Counted from the first letter of the stretch, positions 25,422 through 35,008 are shown. The stretch is DNA of 35,334 nt from Mycobacterium sp. (GCA_020438845.1 JAGQTV010000003.1:1-35334), one strand, 5' to 3'. The notes: a model not told the origin generated them from the sequence alone. Made by a program: numbers and translations.

Positions 25422-25786
25422 GCGTTCAATCGCTTTCGTCCCAAGGATGATTGATTCCGGTCTTGTGGCTGAAGTTAGGCGATTCGGCGTTCCTTGAGAG
25501 TGGGTTCGGGAGAAAAATTGCGGCCCGATCCGCGGTCGCGGCGGCGGGCAACGGAACATGAGGGCCGTCTGGGCCTGCCCGGGCGCCTCTGAAGGCATGC
25601 AAGGCCGACACTCGGCCGTGTGTCGCGACCCTGCAGCGCAACTCCTGAGTGCACGCCGGTGGGGGATGCCATGTCGTTGAATCTTCCTGATATAACTCAG
25701 GTTCTGCGGGACACCACCCGGATGGGTGTGGGCAGTCCGCGGTGGCAGCAACCCACCTATGTCCATGTTTCTGAGGATCCAGAAGG
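25422..25786. other. Divergent intergenic region, no gene seen
   Basis: About 365 bases between the starts of the BFD-like gene (-) and the cyclase gene (+). I see no supportable gene. On the minus strand TAACTT (25477-25472) is a possible -10 for the BFD-like gene. On the plus strand the only structured site is the repeat at 25686-25701. Confidence 0.5.
25686..25701. promoter_or_regulatory. Small inverted repeat around TATAAC
   Basis: CCTGA (25686-25690) and TCAGG (25697-25701) flank TATAAC, which resembles a -10 hexamer. It could be an operator over a promoter about 100 bases upstream of the cyclase gene. Short arms make chance possible. Confidence 0.25.
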
Positions 25787-25792
25787 TAACCT
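25787..25792 (+). promoter_or_regulatory. Candidate leaderless -10 element of the cyclase gene (TAACCT)
   Basis: TAACCT (TANNNT) is followed by 6 bases and GTG 25799, the spacing expected when transcription starts on the start codon. No good ribosome site precedes this GTG. Confidence 0.5.
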
Positions 25793-25798
25793 GTCTGA

Positions 25799-27160
25799 GT
25801 GCAGGGGCCGCGAACGCAGTTCGCCAGCTGCGGCGAAACCGATATCGCCTACCAGGTCATGGGCACTGGCCCGGTAGACCTGTTGGTGTTTCCGGGTCCA
25901 CCCATTCCCGTCGACTCCATCGACGACGAGCCCTCGATGTTCCGCTTCCACCGGCGCCTTGCCTCGTTCAGCCGTCTGATCAGGTTCGATCAGCGTGGCC
26001 AAGGTTCTTCGTCGCGTGCCCCGCTAGACGCAGTTGGACCCGACTACTGGGCAGAGGACGCACTATCCATCCTCGACGCCGTAGGTTCCGAGCAGGCGAC
26101 GATATTTGCTTCGACGTACTTCTCCGCCAGCGCCCTTGTTCTGGCAGCCGAGCACCCCGAGCGGGTGCGCAGCCTGGTGATCGTCAACGGTGCGGCGCGT
26201 ACGTTGTGGGCACCCGATTACCCTTTAGGAGCGAAAACAAGTCTCGCGAACCGTTTCTCGACGGTTGGGCTGGAACCGGACGCGGTCCAGAAGGGCTTCG
26301 ATGGCCTCAAAGCGATAGCACCGTCCGTGGCCGGCGACAACGGTTTTCGTGCATGGTGGGACCTTGCCGGCAACCGTGCGGCATCACCGAGCATGGCGCG
26401 GGTCATGCACAGAGCGCTGGCAGAAAGCGACGTGCGTGACGCACTCGAGCGGATCACGGCCCCAACTCTGATCATCAGCCGCGACAGCTCAGAATTCGTA
26501 CCGGTTGGGCACGGCCGTTATCTGGCTGAGCACATCGTCGGTGCGCGTTATGTGGAGTTGCCCGGCGTTGACGCGTTGTACTGGGTCGGGGACACCGCCG
26601 CGATGCTGGATGAGATCGAAGAGTTCGTCACCGGTGTGCGCCGCGGGCTCGAAACCGAGCGTGTTCTGACAACCATCGTGTTCACTGACATCGTCGGCTC
26701 GACCGAGCGTGCGGCCGCACTGGGCGACGAGCATTGGCGAGATCTGCTCGACCTCCACGACAAGGTGGTTCGACGGGAGCTTGCGCGATTCCGGGGCCGA
26801 GAAGTGAACACCGCCGGTGACGGCTTCGTCGCGACGTTCACCAGTCCGAGTGTCGCCATCGACTGTGCCCAGGCAATAGTGGATTCGGTTGACGAGATCG
26901 GCCTCGCGGTGCGCGTGGGGATCCACGCAGGTGAAGTCGAGGTACGCGGAAACGACATCGCCGGACTCGCCGTGCATATCGGCGCACGGGTGGCGGCCCA
27001 CGCCGGGTCGGGGGAAGTGCTGGTCTCATCCACGGTGCGTGAGATCGTCACCGGATCGCGTCGCACATTCACCGACCGCGGCGAGTACCAACTCAAAGGC
27101 GTTCCGGGCCGTTGGCGGCTTTACGCGCCGGTTCGGGATACTGCTGCTGTCAGTCAGTGA
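25799..27160 (+). CDS. Alpha/beta-hydrolase-like domain fused to a class III adenylate cyclase (Rv1900c/LipJ-like)
   Basis: A 453-residue fusion with the plan and length of M. tuberculosis Rv1900c: hydrolase fold (about 1-280), then a class III nucleotide cyclase (about 285-450) making cAMP. In the cyclase the two metal aspartates are present (Asp297 in [10 protein letters not shown], Asp341 in NTAGDGF) and Arg397 (GARV) is at the transition-state arginine position. Asn338 stands where the substrate-choosing Lys usually is, and His393 where the transition-state Asn usually is. In the hydrolase part the normal GxSxG elbow is replaced by FASTYFSA (103-110), so esterase activity is doubtful and it may act as a sensor. 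It starts at GTG 25799. Confidence 0.88.
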   Translation: MQGPRTQFASCGETDIAYQVMGTGPVDLLVFPGPPIPVDSIDDEPSMFRFHRRLASFSRLIRFDQRGQGSSSRAPLDAVGPDYWAEDALSILDAVGSEQATIFASTYFSASALVLAAEHPERVRSLVIVNGAARTLWAPDYPLGAKTSLANRFSTVGLEPDAVQKGFDGLKAIAPSVAGDNGFRAWWDLAGNRAASPSMARVMHRALAESDVRDALERITAPTLIISRDSSEFVPVGHGRYLAEHIVGARYVELPGVDALYWVGDTAAMLDEIEEFVTGVRRGLETERVLTTIVFTDIVGSTERAAALGDEHWRDLLDLHDKVVRRELARFRGREVNTAGDGFVATFTSPSVAIDCAQAIVDSVDEIGLAVRVGIHAGEVEVRGNDIAGLAVHIGARVAAHAGSGEVLVSSTVREIVTGSRRTFTDRGEYQLKGVPGRWRLYAPVRDTAAVSQ

Positions 27161-27224
27161 TTCAGCTCCGCAAGTTCTGCCCAGTCGGATTGTCACCGCC
27201 ACTTTGCGGGCGTTTACTGATCGG

Positions 27225-27854
27225 ATGGTTGACGTTCTCAGCGGTCTGAATCGTAGGGTCGAGCGCAGCGGAGATCGAAAGCTGGTCGACGACGTCTTCG
27301 ATCAGTGTCTGGTTGCCACCTTGTCGACCGTCATCGAGGGCCAACCGTGGTCAGTTCCGCTGCTTGTCGCCCGCGACGGCGATCGGCTACTAGTACACGG
27401 CTCTACAGGGGCAGGAGCCCTGCGGCACGTTGCCGAGGGCGCTCCGGTGGCTATCAGCGCCTACGTTCTCGATGACATTGTCATCGCCGAGCGGCAGTTC
27501 GATCACTCCGCCAACTACCGATCCGCGGTAGTGCGTGGTACCTGCCGCAGAGTTGGTGAAGACGATATTGCAGCGGCGCTGAACTGCTTCACCGACACCT
27601 TGTTGGCTGGTCGGTCCCAGGAGTGTCCTAGTCATGCGCCCAAAGAAATTGCCGCAACCATGGTTTTGGAACTGGCAATCACCGAGAACAATTGGGTTTC
27701 CAAGCAGCGCCAGGGTCCTCCGGCCTCGCCCAGCGATAGCGATACATGGACCGGGGTCATACCGGTCAAACAGAATTTTGGCCCGCCCGCGTCGGATTCC
27801 TGCCAACCCGTTCCGCGGTCTGTCGAAGAGTTCATCGCGAAGCGCAGCAGCTAG
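27225..27854 (+). CDS. Flavin-binding split-barrel protein (pyridoxamine 5'-phosphate oxidase-like)
   Basis: A 209-residue predicted FMN-binding split-barrel protein, with the family pattern 'VATLSTVIEGQPWSVPLLVA', RDGDRLLVHGSTGAGALRHV and a later AVVRGTCRRVGE strand. Such proteins bind flavin and act as small-molecule reductases or detoxifiers (NimA and general stress groups); the substrate is unknown. The start is uncertain. ATG 27225 is chosen as the first ATG in frame upstream of the domain, but the frame stays open upstream with TTG codons, and no strong ribosome site is seen. The gene begins about 65 bases after the cyclase stop and ends 14 bases before the methyltransferase ATG, so the three are probably one transcript. 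Confidence 0.75.
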   Translation: MVDVLSGLNRRVERSGDRKLVDDVFDQCLVATLSTVIEGQPWSVPLLVARDGDRLLVHGSTGAGALRHVAEGAPVAISAYVLDDIVIAERQFDHSANYRSAVVRGTCRRVGEDDIAAALNCFTDTLLAGRSQECPSHAPKEIAATMVLELAITENNWVSKQRQGPPASPSDSDTWTGVIPVKQNFGPPASDSCQPVPRSVEEFIAKRSS

Positions 27855-27868
27855 AGAAGGGGAAAGCC

Positions 27869-28630
27869 ATGGTCACCGATTACAACCATGGCAACGTCGC
27901 CAAGCAATACGAAAAGTCCAAGGCGATGCCGGTGCGCTCCAGGATCGAGGCGTACTCGTTCCTCAAGCGCATCGGTGACGTGCGTGGTCAAAAGGTGGTT
28001 GACATCGCTTGTGGTGCAGGAGATTACACTCGCATGCTTTGCCGGGCAGGCGCGTCACCCGTTGTGGGCTTAGACATTTCGGAAAAGATGATCGCCCTGG
28101 CCCGCGAGTCGGAGGCGCGCGAGCCTCTGGGAATTGAGTACCTCGTTGCCGACGCCCGTATGACTTCGCTGCAACGAGATTTCGACATCGGCGTGGCCGC
28201 ATACCTCTTGGTGTACGCACGGGATCGCGATGAACTCGCCAGGATGTGTCGCGGTCTGGCGTGCTGGATCAGGCCGGGCGGTCGGCTCGTCACCTTGACC
28301 ACGAATCCTGCGCTCTACGAGTTCGAACAGATACCCGACTACCGCAAGTATGGGTTCCAGATCAGACTGGATGAGACGGTCCATGAGGGGGCGCCCATCG
28401 AACTGACGGCGTTCCTCGGTGACGACTCTCTGGTCATCCAGAACTACTATTTGCCGATCGAGGCATACGAGGAGGCGTTGCGCGATGCGGGCTTCCGCAA
28501 CGTCGAAATACACATGCCGGAACTCTCTCCCGGGCCCGAGTCCGCCGACGAGGGCGGCTACTGGAACGACTACCTGAACTACCCTCCCGCGATCGTCATT
28601 GAGTGCGTTCGCTCTTCTCGCGGATGGTGA
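27869..28630 (+). CDS. Class I SAM-dependent methyltransferase
   Basis: A 253-residue cytosolic methyltransferase. The SAM-binding motif I is VVDIACGAGDYTRML at about residues 43-57, the acidic end of strand 2 is VVGLDIS, and motif II/III areas are YLVADARM and RPGGRLVTLT. The acceptor is unknown; the family includes ubiquinone/UbiE-like and small-molecule methyltransferases. ATG 27869 is preceded by AGAAGGGGAA. It follows the flavin-binding gene by 14 bases and converges with the giant protein gene, whose stop is 15 bases away. Confidence 0.88.
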   Translation: MVTDYNHGNVAKQYEKSKAMPVRSRIEAYSFLKRIGDVRGQKVVDIACGAGDYTRMLCRAGASPVVGLDISEKMIALARESEAREPLGIEYLVADARMTSLQRDFDIGVAAYLLVYARDRDELARMCRGLACWIRPGGRLVTLTTNPALYEFEQIPDYRKYGFQIRLDETVHEGAPIELTAFLGDDSLVIQNYYLPIEAYEEALRDAGFRNVEIHMPELSPGPESADEGGYWNDYLNYPPAIVIECVRSSRGW

Positions 28631-28645
28631 CGGGCGCTCAGTTGA

Positions 28646-31600
28646 TCAGAGGAAGTTCGCCGGCTGGATCTGGTCCTTGACGCTGTAGACCTGATACTTG
28701 CCCTTCCAACTCAAATCTGAGGTGATCTGCGGGATGAATGCTGCGCTGGCGGTCAGGAACCCCTGAGAGGTGAGCGATAACTTCGTCTTGTCGGGATCGG
28801 CCAATGGAATCGTGAGGTCCGCGGTTATCGGATTCTGGAATCCCACCGACAGTTTGAAGACGTCCAAACTGATCGGGAAACTCGGCGGCGTGTAAAGGCC
28901 GTAGGACACCGATGCGTACGGTGTCACCGTGGCACTCAGGCTCGCGGAACCGGTCACGTCGAAGTAGTTTTCGATGTCTTTTGTCGACACGTATCCCGTC
29001 GTGGAGAAGGCGCTGGCCGACATGCCCAGCGAATCCGGGTTTCCGGCGCTATTCCAGGTGAACAGCAGGCCGGGCGTGTAGAGAGCCTGAGCCAGTGTGA
29101 GCGGGTTCTCGGGTTTCGATTGGATCCCGATGGACCCTGTCAGCGAGGCGTCAAGGCCGATGGTCTCTCCGAATACGCCGAACTCGGTTTCCTGAGTATC
29201 GGTGTAGCTGTAGCTGGCCTTGACCGTGTCGGTCACCGGCCCGGACTGCCAGTCGGGGATATTGAGAAGCAGCGACGGACCGCCCTGCACGCCCAGCACC
29301 AGACCGGCTGCGTAGTCATCCGGGACGAACTTGTCCCAGATACCCGCGGGAACGAAGACGTAGCCGTAGCCCGCCGCCGACAGATTCACGTCGGCCTGAA
29401 TGGTGTCTCCGTACGTGTAGATCACCCCCTTATCGCCGAAGGGGTAGTTGAAGACGAATGTTTGGAAGTCGCCGTCGCAACTGGAACCGCAATAGGGCTG
29501 GTTGAACGATTGGCCGAATACGGGGTCAGTTGAGCCGCCCACCGCGCCTGTGGTGCCGAACGCTCCGGAAGGTGCGTTAGCGCCCGTTGCGAACGTCCAT
29601 GCCGATTGCAATGTTTCGGGATCGAGCTGACCGGGCAGCGGCGCCGGGGCCTGCTGTTCTTTCCACGTCGTGGCTGGACTCCAGGTGGTTTTCGGGGGAT
29701 AAGCCGCCGGCGGGAGATTCGAGCCGTCCCAGGAATAGATTCCGTTGTCGGTCAGGCCCACCGCCAGCGACGACGCGTACCACCGATTCCCCGCGGAATC
29801 TGTGACGACCTGACTGATCGGGACCATCTGCTGTACCGATCCGACTGTTCCGGGCGGCCCCGGAAGCGCACTGCTATTGGCGATTTGGGTGACCGCGTTC
29901 ACGGGATTCTGTGCAGTCACCGTCGTGGTGGTCGTCGTGGACCCTGACGTGGTCGTCGATGTGGTCGTCGTCTGCAAAAAGCCGAAAGCAGAGCTAGTCG
30001 AAGGTGCGCCGAAGGCGGTAAAGATCTGAACCGTTCCATTGGACGGGTCATCCGGCGCGGTGAGGCCGTACGCGAAGCCGTCGCCCATCGGCACCATCGA
30101 CGTCACCGCCTGATTCCCGGCAGGGAAGCAGCCGCAGCCTGGGTCATAACCCACTAGTTGTGACCATCCGGCCGGCTGGCTGAGCATGGAGGGAATGGTG
30201 GCCCCAGGGTAGGTGAGCGACATCGTGGTCTGGTTGTCCGGAACGAACGGACCCGAGCCGACGGTGGGATTGTTGGAGGGGCTCCAATACATGATCGAGC
30301 CGTTGTCCAAGCCGACGACAAACCCGTCGCGCCACGGAATCATGGTCGTCTCAGCCGAATACCACGTCTGGCCCGGGACCAACTCACCTAGGCCGTTGTT
30401 CCAGCCCGCAACGCTGCCGTCGCTGAAGCCCACCACCCAGCCGGTTCCATCCGACGCACTCATCGGGGTGCCCGGTGCCACTACCTGCGACGTGTCGACA
30501 AGGTAGACACCCGTGCTCCCGCCATTACACCCGAAACCGCTTGCGTCGCACAGATTCCCCGCGCCGTCGCTGATCTGCCGGACGATCGTGGTTTCCGACG
30601 CGAGGCCGGCCCCGCCGTACAGCTGTTGGCCGACCCTGATCGGGTTGCCGCCGGCTTCCTGGACGGTCAGCACATAGCCGCCGCAGCCACCCCCATTCCC
30701 GCTGTTGTAGGACCAGTTGCAGCCTGCGGCGAACGCCGACAAGTCGGGGAACGTTGACTCCAACGCGTAGGCCGGGGTGGAGATCACCCCGGTCGTTTCG
30801 TCGGCGATGACCGGTGCACCGCTGATAGACCCGACCAAGGTGGTGCCGTCGTAGGGAATCAAGGTGGTGGGTAGCGAGTTGGTGAATGGCGCGCCCTCGG
30901 CGAACGGGGCGCCATCGAATCCCTGCATCCAGCCGATGGTCTGGCCCGGGCTGTAGTTGTCATCCCAGCCGATGGCGACGAAGCCACCGTTCTGTCCGCT
31001 GGCTACGACCGCCTTGACCGAGGTTAATCCGTTGTCCGGCCCGGTGGGGGTGACAGTCCAGCAGTCACCCGGCGAACCGTTGGAACACCCGCTGTTCCCA
31101 CCGGAGGCCGGCGGCACGATTGATCCGTCCGCCAGAATGTAGTTGTTCCAGGTCGCCACCGTGCCGTTGCTGGTGCCGACGACAAAACCGAGATTGTTCG
31201 GCAATGCTGTGATGGTGTTGACGGCCACGTCGTCGCCCCAACCGTTGGGGGCTTGCAGTTCAGCCCACCCTTGAGCGACCGGAGTGGCGACCTGGAAGAC
31301 CGGGACGGTCCCGTAATCATCGCTTCCGCCGTCGTAGTTAGCCAGGTAGACGTTGATGCCGTCGGCTGTCACGGCAATGCCCAAGGTGTCGTCGCCACCG
31401 GCGCCGGTGGCGAAAGTTGAGATCACGCTCATGAGCCCTGTGTCGATGACCGAGACCGTGCTGTCATTCGAGTTGGTGACGTAGGCGTACTGCAGGCCGG
31501 GATTCGGATTGAACGCGACTCCGCTGGGACCGTTACCCACAGCGATGTAGGACACGTCGTACGTCGAGGTGTCGATAACGGAGACAAAGTTGGTGTCAAG

Positions 31601-34600
31601 GTTGGGCGTCTGGGCGACGATCAGAGTCGAGCCGTCTGGGGAGACCGCAATGGCGCTGGGCCGCCCGCCGACACTAATGGTCTGCTCGACCTGGTCGTTT
31701 TGCGTGTTGATCACATAGACGTTTCCGGCTGCCGGGTACGAGACGTACAGGCTGTTGCCGTCCGGCGAAAACGCCAGCCCCGCATAGCCCGGGTCCTGTG
31801 GAGCGTCCGGGAGCGCGGTAACGGTACCCAACACAAGGGGGTTGGTAGCTGGGTCGGTACTGGTCGCGAATCGGTACACCGAGCCTGTGGAGCCGCTCGC
31901 GATGTAGCCGTAGGTGTTATCGGGGCTGATGGCTACGGCGTCGGCGTTCGTGTACTGCGGAAGCGCCAAATACGCCTGGACGGTGTTCTTCGCCGTGTCG
32001 ATCACCGCTAAACCGGCCGTGTCATTGCCGAGGTACGCCGTGGCGTAGACGAAAAGACCGTCAGGGCTGACTACTACCTGGGGAACCGGTCCGGGTCGCG
32101 CAATCCCGAGGGTTGCAGTGATGGCGTCAGTAGCGCTGTCGATCACCGTCAAGTTGTCGCCGAGGGCGTACACATTGCCGTTGGGTGCGATCGCCATGCT
32201 CACCGGGGAATCCACCCCCGGCACGACCGTTACGCCCGAGCCGTTGACGGCGGCGCCAGGCGAACTGTTCCACCCGCACGTCGTTGCGGATGAACTGCAT
32301 GCGTTGCCATTCCAGAAGTACACCGATCCATCCGTGAGGCCGACGAGCAGGCCGGGTTGCGTCGTGACCTTGTCCGGCAGCGTGACCGCGATCGGCAGCG
32401 TGACCTCGACGGATGGGGTGGAGGCATCAATCGCATTGCTGAGCGAGTACGTGACGCCCGTGGGGCCGCTGCTGACCACCCCGGTGATCAAGGTCTTGGT
32501 AGTAATCCCCTGGCCGTTGATCGCCTTGCCGATCAAGCTGTTCTGGTCGACGCCACTCGTCACGTCGATTAATACGGTGTTCGTCCGCGTCCCGGTCAAT
32601 GACGTTCCCGGTGGCGCCACGGGCGTTCCCGTGTAGGTGCTGGGAACAACCGGATTGCTGACCGAGTAGGTGACACCCGTGACATCACTGCTGATGAACC
32701 CGGTGAGCACGGTGTTGGCTGCGATCCCTTGTCCGGTGATCGCCTGCCCGATCAAGCTGCTGGGGTCGATGTCGCTCGTCACGGCAAGCTTCAGGGCGGC
32801 GTCCGTCCCGTACACGGGAGTCCCGGTGTAGGTGAGGGGAATGGGGTTTCCGGTCGCATCGGTGAGGATCAGGTCGTAGGGAGTCATCACATTGACCCCT
32901 GCGTTCCAGGCGTTGCTCATCAATGCCGTCTTGGTCCACTTGGGCTGCCCGCCGCGCGGCGCCTGGGCTGAGAACCAGAAGATCCCGTTGCCCTCATCTG
33001 CGCCTGCTGCCTGTGTCATGTTGCTAGCGGCGATGAAGGAACCGTCGGTCCCCCAGGGGACCATGGCAGTCAGTTCGAGCGGTTGGTAACCGGTGCTGCC
33101 GAAGAACAAACTGCCATTGCCTTCGCCGACGGCGATGGTGCCGGGCCCCGTCTGGCCGGGGCTGGTCTGGTAAGCGGACGCCACACCGGGCTCTGCTAAC
33201 GGGTAGTCGTGGCCGCCCACTTCGCTGAAGGCACTGGCGGACAGCGTTGTCGTGCCGAGGGTCCCGACGGCCGAGACCGTGGCGCATACATGTCCGGACT
33301 TGCAGTCCTTGAGCCCGGCGGCGTTCAGGAAGTTGTCGTAGGCGGCCTTGTATTTGTGTCCGACGAAGTCCCAGGTGTCGACGCGGCCTTCTTGGGCTGG
33401 TACGCCGTCTTTGAGATCGCCGGAGATCGTGTAGGAGCCGTCGGCGTTCTTGGTCACCGAGTTGACGTCGACGAACACCGCCTTCTCGACGCCCTGGTCG
33501 GAGTACTTGAAAGTCAGCAACGGCTCGCCGCCGTTCTCGCCGGCTTTCTTCGAATAGGCTTTCCAGTCTTCGCCCAGCATCGTGTCGACCGGGACTGAGC
33601 CCCCGTTTCCGCGGCTGTCCATCCAGGCAAACGATTTAGCGGCCGTGCCAGCCGGAAGCGTCACCGTTACTGCGTATTTCGGATTCAAGAAGCGCTGCTT
33701 CTTGACCGTGACCGTGGCCGCGGTATTCGACAGGTACAGATGGGTATCGGGGGTGTCCTTCGGGTCGGCGCCTTCAGCGTCGAAACGGCCCTTTGCCGCC
33801 TCAGCGGCATTCCCCACGGCCACCGTGTAATAGCGGGTGTCCAAGGCGCCGAAGGGGTGCAGGATGTTGAATCCCGACCCGGTGGAGGTGACTTTCACGA
33901 CGAACTCGTCATCGCCGGTGTAGCCCTCATCGGGGGTGTAGGTGTATTGCGTCGAGCCGATCCCGTTCGCCTGTGAGGTGCTCCCCAACACCACGATGCC
34001 GTTACTGGGATCGCTGACCAACTCGACCTTCCAGCCATCACCTTCGGGGTCGATCACGTCGATCTTTCCGGTCACCAAGGTGGGTGAGTTCGCGGTCTGA
34101 ACCGAGTGGACCCCCGCGGTTTGGTTGAAAAGCGACTTGCGGATCATCACCAGCGTGCCCTCGAACCAGTTGGTCAGCGAGTTCACCGGCAGCGTGGCCG
34201 TCCAGTTCAGTAGTTCGTGGAAGATCGTGCGCACCATCGCTTGATTGCGCGCGTCGATCTTTTGCACCAGTTGTGCGACGCGCCCGCTCGCCGACGGCTC
34301 GGCGAACGGTACCGGGTCCGCGGACGCAACGGCCGCGGCCGTCGCGTGTCGCAAAGCGGGCGGCATGGTCGCCACGGCCGCAGCCCCGGCGTTTCCGGAA
34401 GAGCCTGAGGTCACGGTCGCGGCGGGGGCCGCCAGGGCAGTTGGGGTGCTCGTTGGCGTGGTCGCCTCCCGTGTCATGGTGGCCGTCACGGCCGATTCGG
34501 AGCCCCCGCTCCTGGCCAGTGGGGACGCGCCACTCCTGACAGCCCCATTCCGATCGCTGCGCCTCGGGCCCGCTTGTGAAGCGGCCGAATTCGGCGAATC

Positions 34601-34936
34601 GCCAGCCCCTTGGGCGGATATGCCAGCCTGCCGGCGGTCTCCACCCTTAGCGGATGTGACCGCCGTTCGGGAGGAACTGTGGCCCAGACCTCTCGAGCCG
34701 CCCGATATGGATCCAGAACTGTTCGCCGACCCGCTCGCACCGTCAGAGCCGCCGGTTTCGGCGGCTGCCACGCCCGGAATTGCAAACATCGCGGCTCCGA
34801 TGCCAAGGGCGGCTGCCAGTGCGCCAACCCGGCCCACAACCAACCTCGATACCGAAATCGCCGGGCCACCTGGTTGACGGCCACCCCAATCGGCCGCATC
34901 CGTCGAAACGACACCGTTGCCAGCGGGTACGCCCAT
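28646..34936 (-). CDS. Giant exported beta-propeller-like surface protein
   Basis: A 2,096-residue secreted protein. A signal peptide at about residues 34-59 (VGRVGALAAALGIGAAMF, then GVAAA) is followed by a Ser/Gly/Ala-rich linker to about 240. Next come a cadherin/Ig-like stretch at about 285-362 with YTPDEGYTGDDEFVVKV, two copies of a 73-residue-spaced repeat, and a long region (about 900-1,250) of YVTN-type propeller units such as AYVTNSNDSTVSVIDTG. Several 'DGSVxxWN' units occur (GLTDGSVYFWNG, GFSDGSVAGWNN, GLDNGSIMYWSP). A Thr-rich hinge at about 1,650-1,670 leads to a C-terminal 280-residue domain of alternating polar and hydrophobic strands ending in ANFL. ATG 34936 is preferred over ATG 35005: it has GGGGA upstream, and a good promoter would start transcription past 35005. 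Function is unknown; it probably lies in the cell envelope or outside. Confidence 0.8.
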   Translation of the reverse strand: MGVPAGNGVVSTDAADWGGRQPGGPAISVSRLVVGRVGALAAALGIGAAMFAIPGVAAAETGGSDGASGSANSSGSISGGSRGLGHSSSRTAVTSAKGGDRRQAGISAQGAGDSPNSAASQAGPRRSDRNGAVRSGASPLARSGGSESAVTATMTREATTPTSTPTALAAPAATVTSGSSGNAGAAAVATMPPALRHATAAAVASADPVPFAEPSASGRVAQLVQKIDARNQAMVRTIFHELLNWTATLPVNSLTNWFEGTLVMIRKSLFNQTAGVHSVQTANSPTLVTGKIDVIDPEGDGWKVELVSDPSNGIVVLGSTSQANGIGSTQYTYTPDEGYTGDDEFVVKVTSTGSGFNILHPFGALDTRYYTVAVGNAAEAAKGRFDAEGADPKDTPDTHLYLSNTAATVTVKKQRFLNPKYAVTVTLPAGTAAKSFAWMDSRGNGGSVPVDTMLGEDWKAYSKKAGENGGEPLLTFKYSDQGVEKAVFVDVNSVTKNADGSYTISGDLKDGVPAQEGRVDTWDFVGHKYKAAYDNFLNAAGLKDCKSGHVCATVSAVGTLGTTTLSASAFSEVGGHDYPLAEPGVASAYQTSPGQTGPGTIAVGEGNGSLFFGSTGYQPLELTAMVPWGTDGSFIAASNMTQAAGADEGNGIFWFSAQAPRGGQPKWTKTALMSNAWNAGVNVMTPYDLILTDATGNPIPLTYTGTPVYGTDAALKLAVTSDIDPSSLIGQAITGQGIAANTVLTGFISSDVTGVTYSVSNPVVPSTYTGTPVAPPGTSLTGTRTNTVLIDVTSGVDQNSLIGKAINGQGITTKTLITGVVSSGPTGVTYSLSNAIDASTPSVEVTLPIAVTLPDKVTTQPGLLVGLTDGSVYFWNGNACSSSATTCGWNSSPGAAVNGSGVTVVPGVDSPVSMAIAPNGNVYALGDNLTVIDSATDAITATLGIARPGPVPQVVVSPDGLFVYATAYLGNDTAGLAVIDTAKNTVQAYLALPQYTNADAVAISPDNTYGYIASGSTGSVYRFATSTDPATNPLVLGTVTALPDAPQDPGYAGLAFSPDGNSLYVSYPAAGNVYVINTQNDQVEQTISVGGRPSAIAVSPDGSTLIVAQTPNLDTNFVSVIDTSTYDVSYIAVGNGPSGVAFNPNPGLQYAYVTNSNDSTVSVIDTGLMSVISTFATGAGGDDTLGIAVTADGINVYLANYDGGSDDYGTVPVFQVATPVAQGWAELQAPNGWGDDVAVNTITALPNNLGFVVGTSNGTVATWNNYILADGSIVPPASGGNSGCSNGSPGDCWTVTPTGPDNGLTSVKAVVASGQNGGFVAIGWDDNYSPGQTIGWMQGFDGAPFAEGAPFTNSLPTTLIPYDGTTLVGSISGAPVIADETTGVISTPAYALESTFPDLSAFAAGCNWSYNSGNGGGCGGYVLTVQEAGGNPIRVGQQLYGGAGLASETTIVRQISDGAGNLCDASGFGCNGGSTGVYLVDTSQVVAPGTPMSASDGTGWVVGFSDGSVAGWNNGLGELVPGQTWYSAETTMIPWRDGFVVGLDNGSIMYWSPSNNPTVGSGPFVPDNQTTMSLTYPGATIPSMLSQPAGWSQLVGYDPGCGCFPAGNQAVTSMVPMGDGFAYGLTAPDDPSNGTVQIFTAFGAPSTSSAFGFLQTTTTSTTTSGSTTTTTTVTAQNPVNAVTQIANSSALPGPPGTVGSVQQMVPISQVVTDSAGNRWYASSLAVGLTDNGIYSWDGSNLPPAAYPPKTTWSPATTWKEQQAPAPLPGQLDPETLQSAWTFATGANAPSGAFGTTGAVGGSTDPVFGQSFNQPYCGSSCDGDFQTFVFNYPFGDKGVIYTYGDTIQADVNLSAAGYGYVFVPAGIWDKFVPDDYAAGLVLGVQGGPSLLLNIPDWQSGPVTDTVKASYSYTDTQETEFGVFGETIGLDASLTGSIGIQSKPENPLTLAQALYTPGLLFTWNSAGNPDSLGMSASAFSTTGYVSTKDIENYFDVTGSASLSATVTPYASVSYGLYTPPSFPISLDVFKLSVGFQNPITADLTIPLADPDKTKLSLTSQGFLTASAAFIPQITSDLSWKGKYQVYSVKDQIQPANFL
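32435..32800 (-). repeat. Two tandem protein-coding repeats, 219-base period
   Basis: Starting at 32435 and 32654, two copies of about 150 bases encode near-identical blocks: SSLIGQAITGQGIAANTVLT / NSLIGKAINGQGITTKTLIT, each followed by GVTYS(V/L)SN. The period is exactly 73 codons, so the repeat is in frame within the giant protein and reflects domain duplication. Confidence 0.75.
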
Positions 34937-35008
34937 GCCAATTCCCCATCCGACGAAAAGGGGGCAACGCGAGTGCCGCCCCGACCCAACGGGGAACGTT
35001 AGCATTGG

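Noticed and set aside
29925-29990. ACC/ACG-rich tract (plus-strand GTCGTGGT-like repeats) as a regulatory repeat or CRISPR
   Set aside because: It is a Thr-coding hinge within the giant protein; the units are irregular and there are no spacers.
35003-35005. ATG 35005 as start of the giant surface protein
   Set aside because: No ribosome site, and the best promoter in the region would start transcription after it; ATG 34936 has a GGGGA upstream and still keeps the whole signal peptide.
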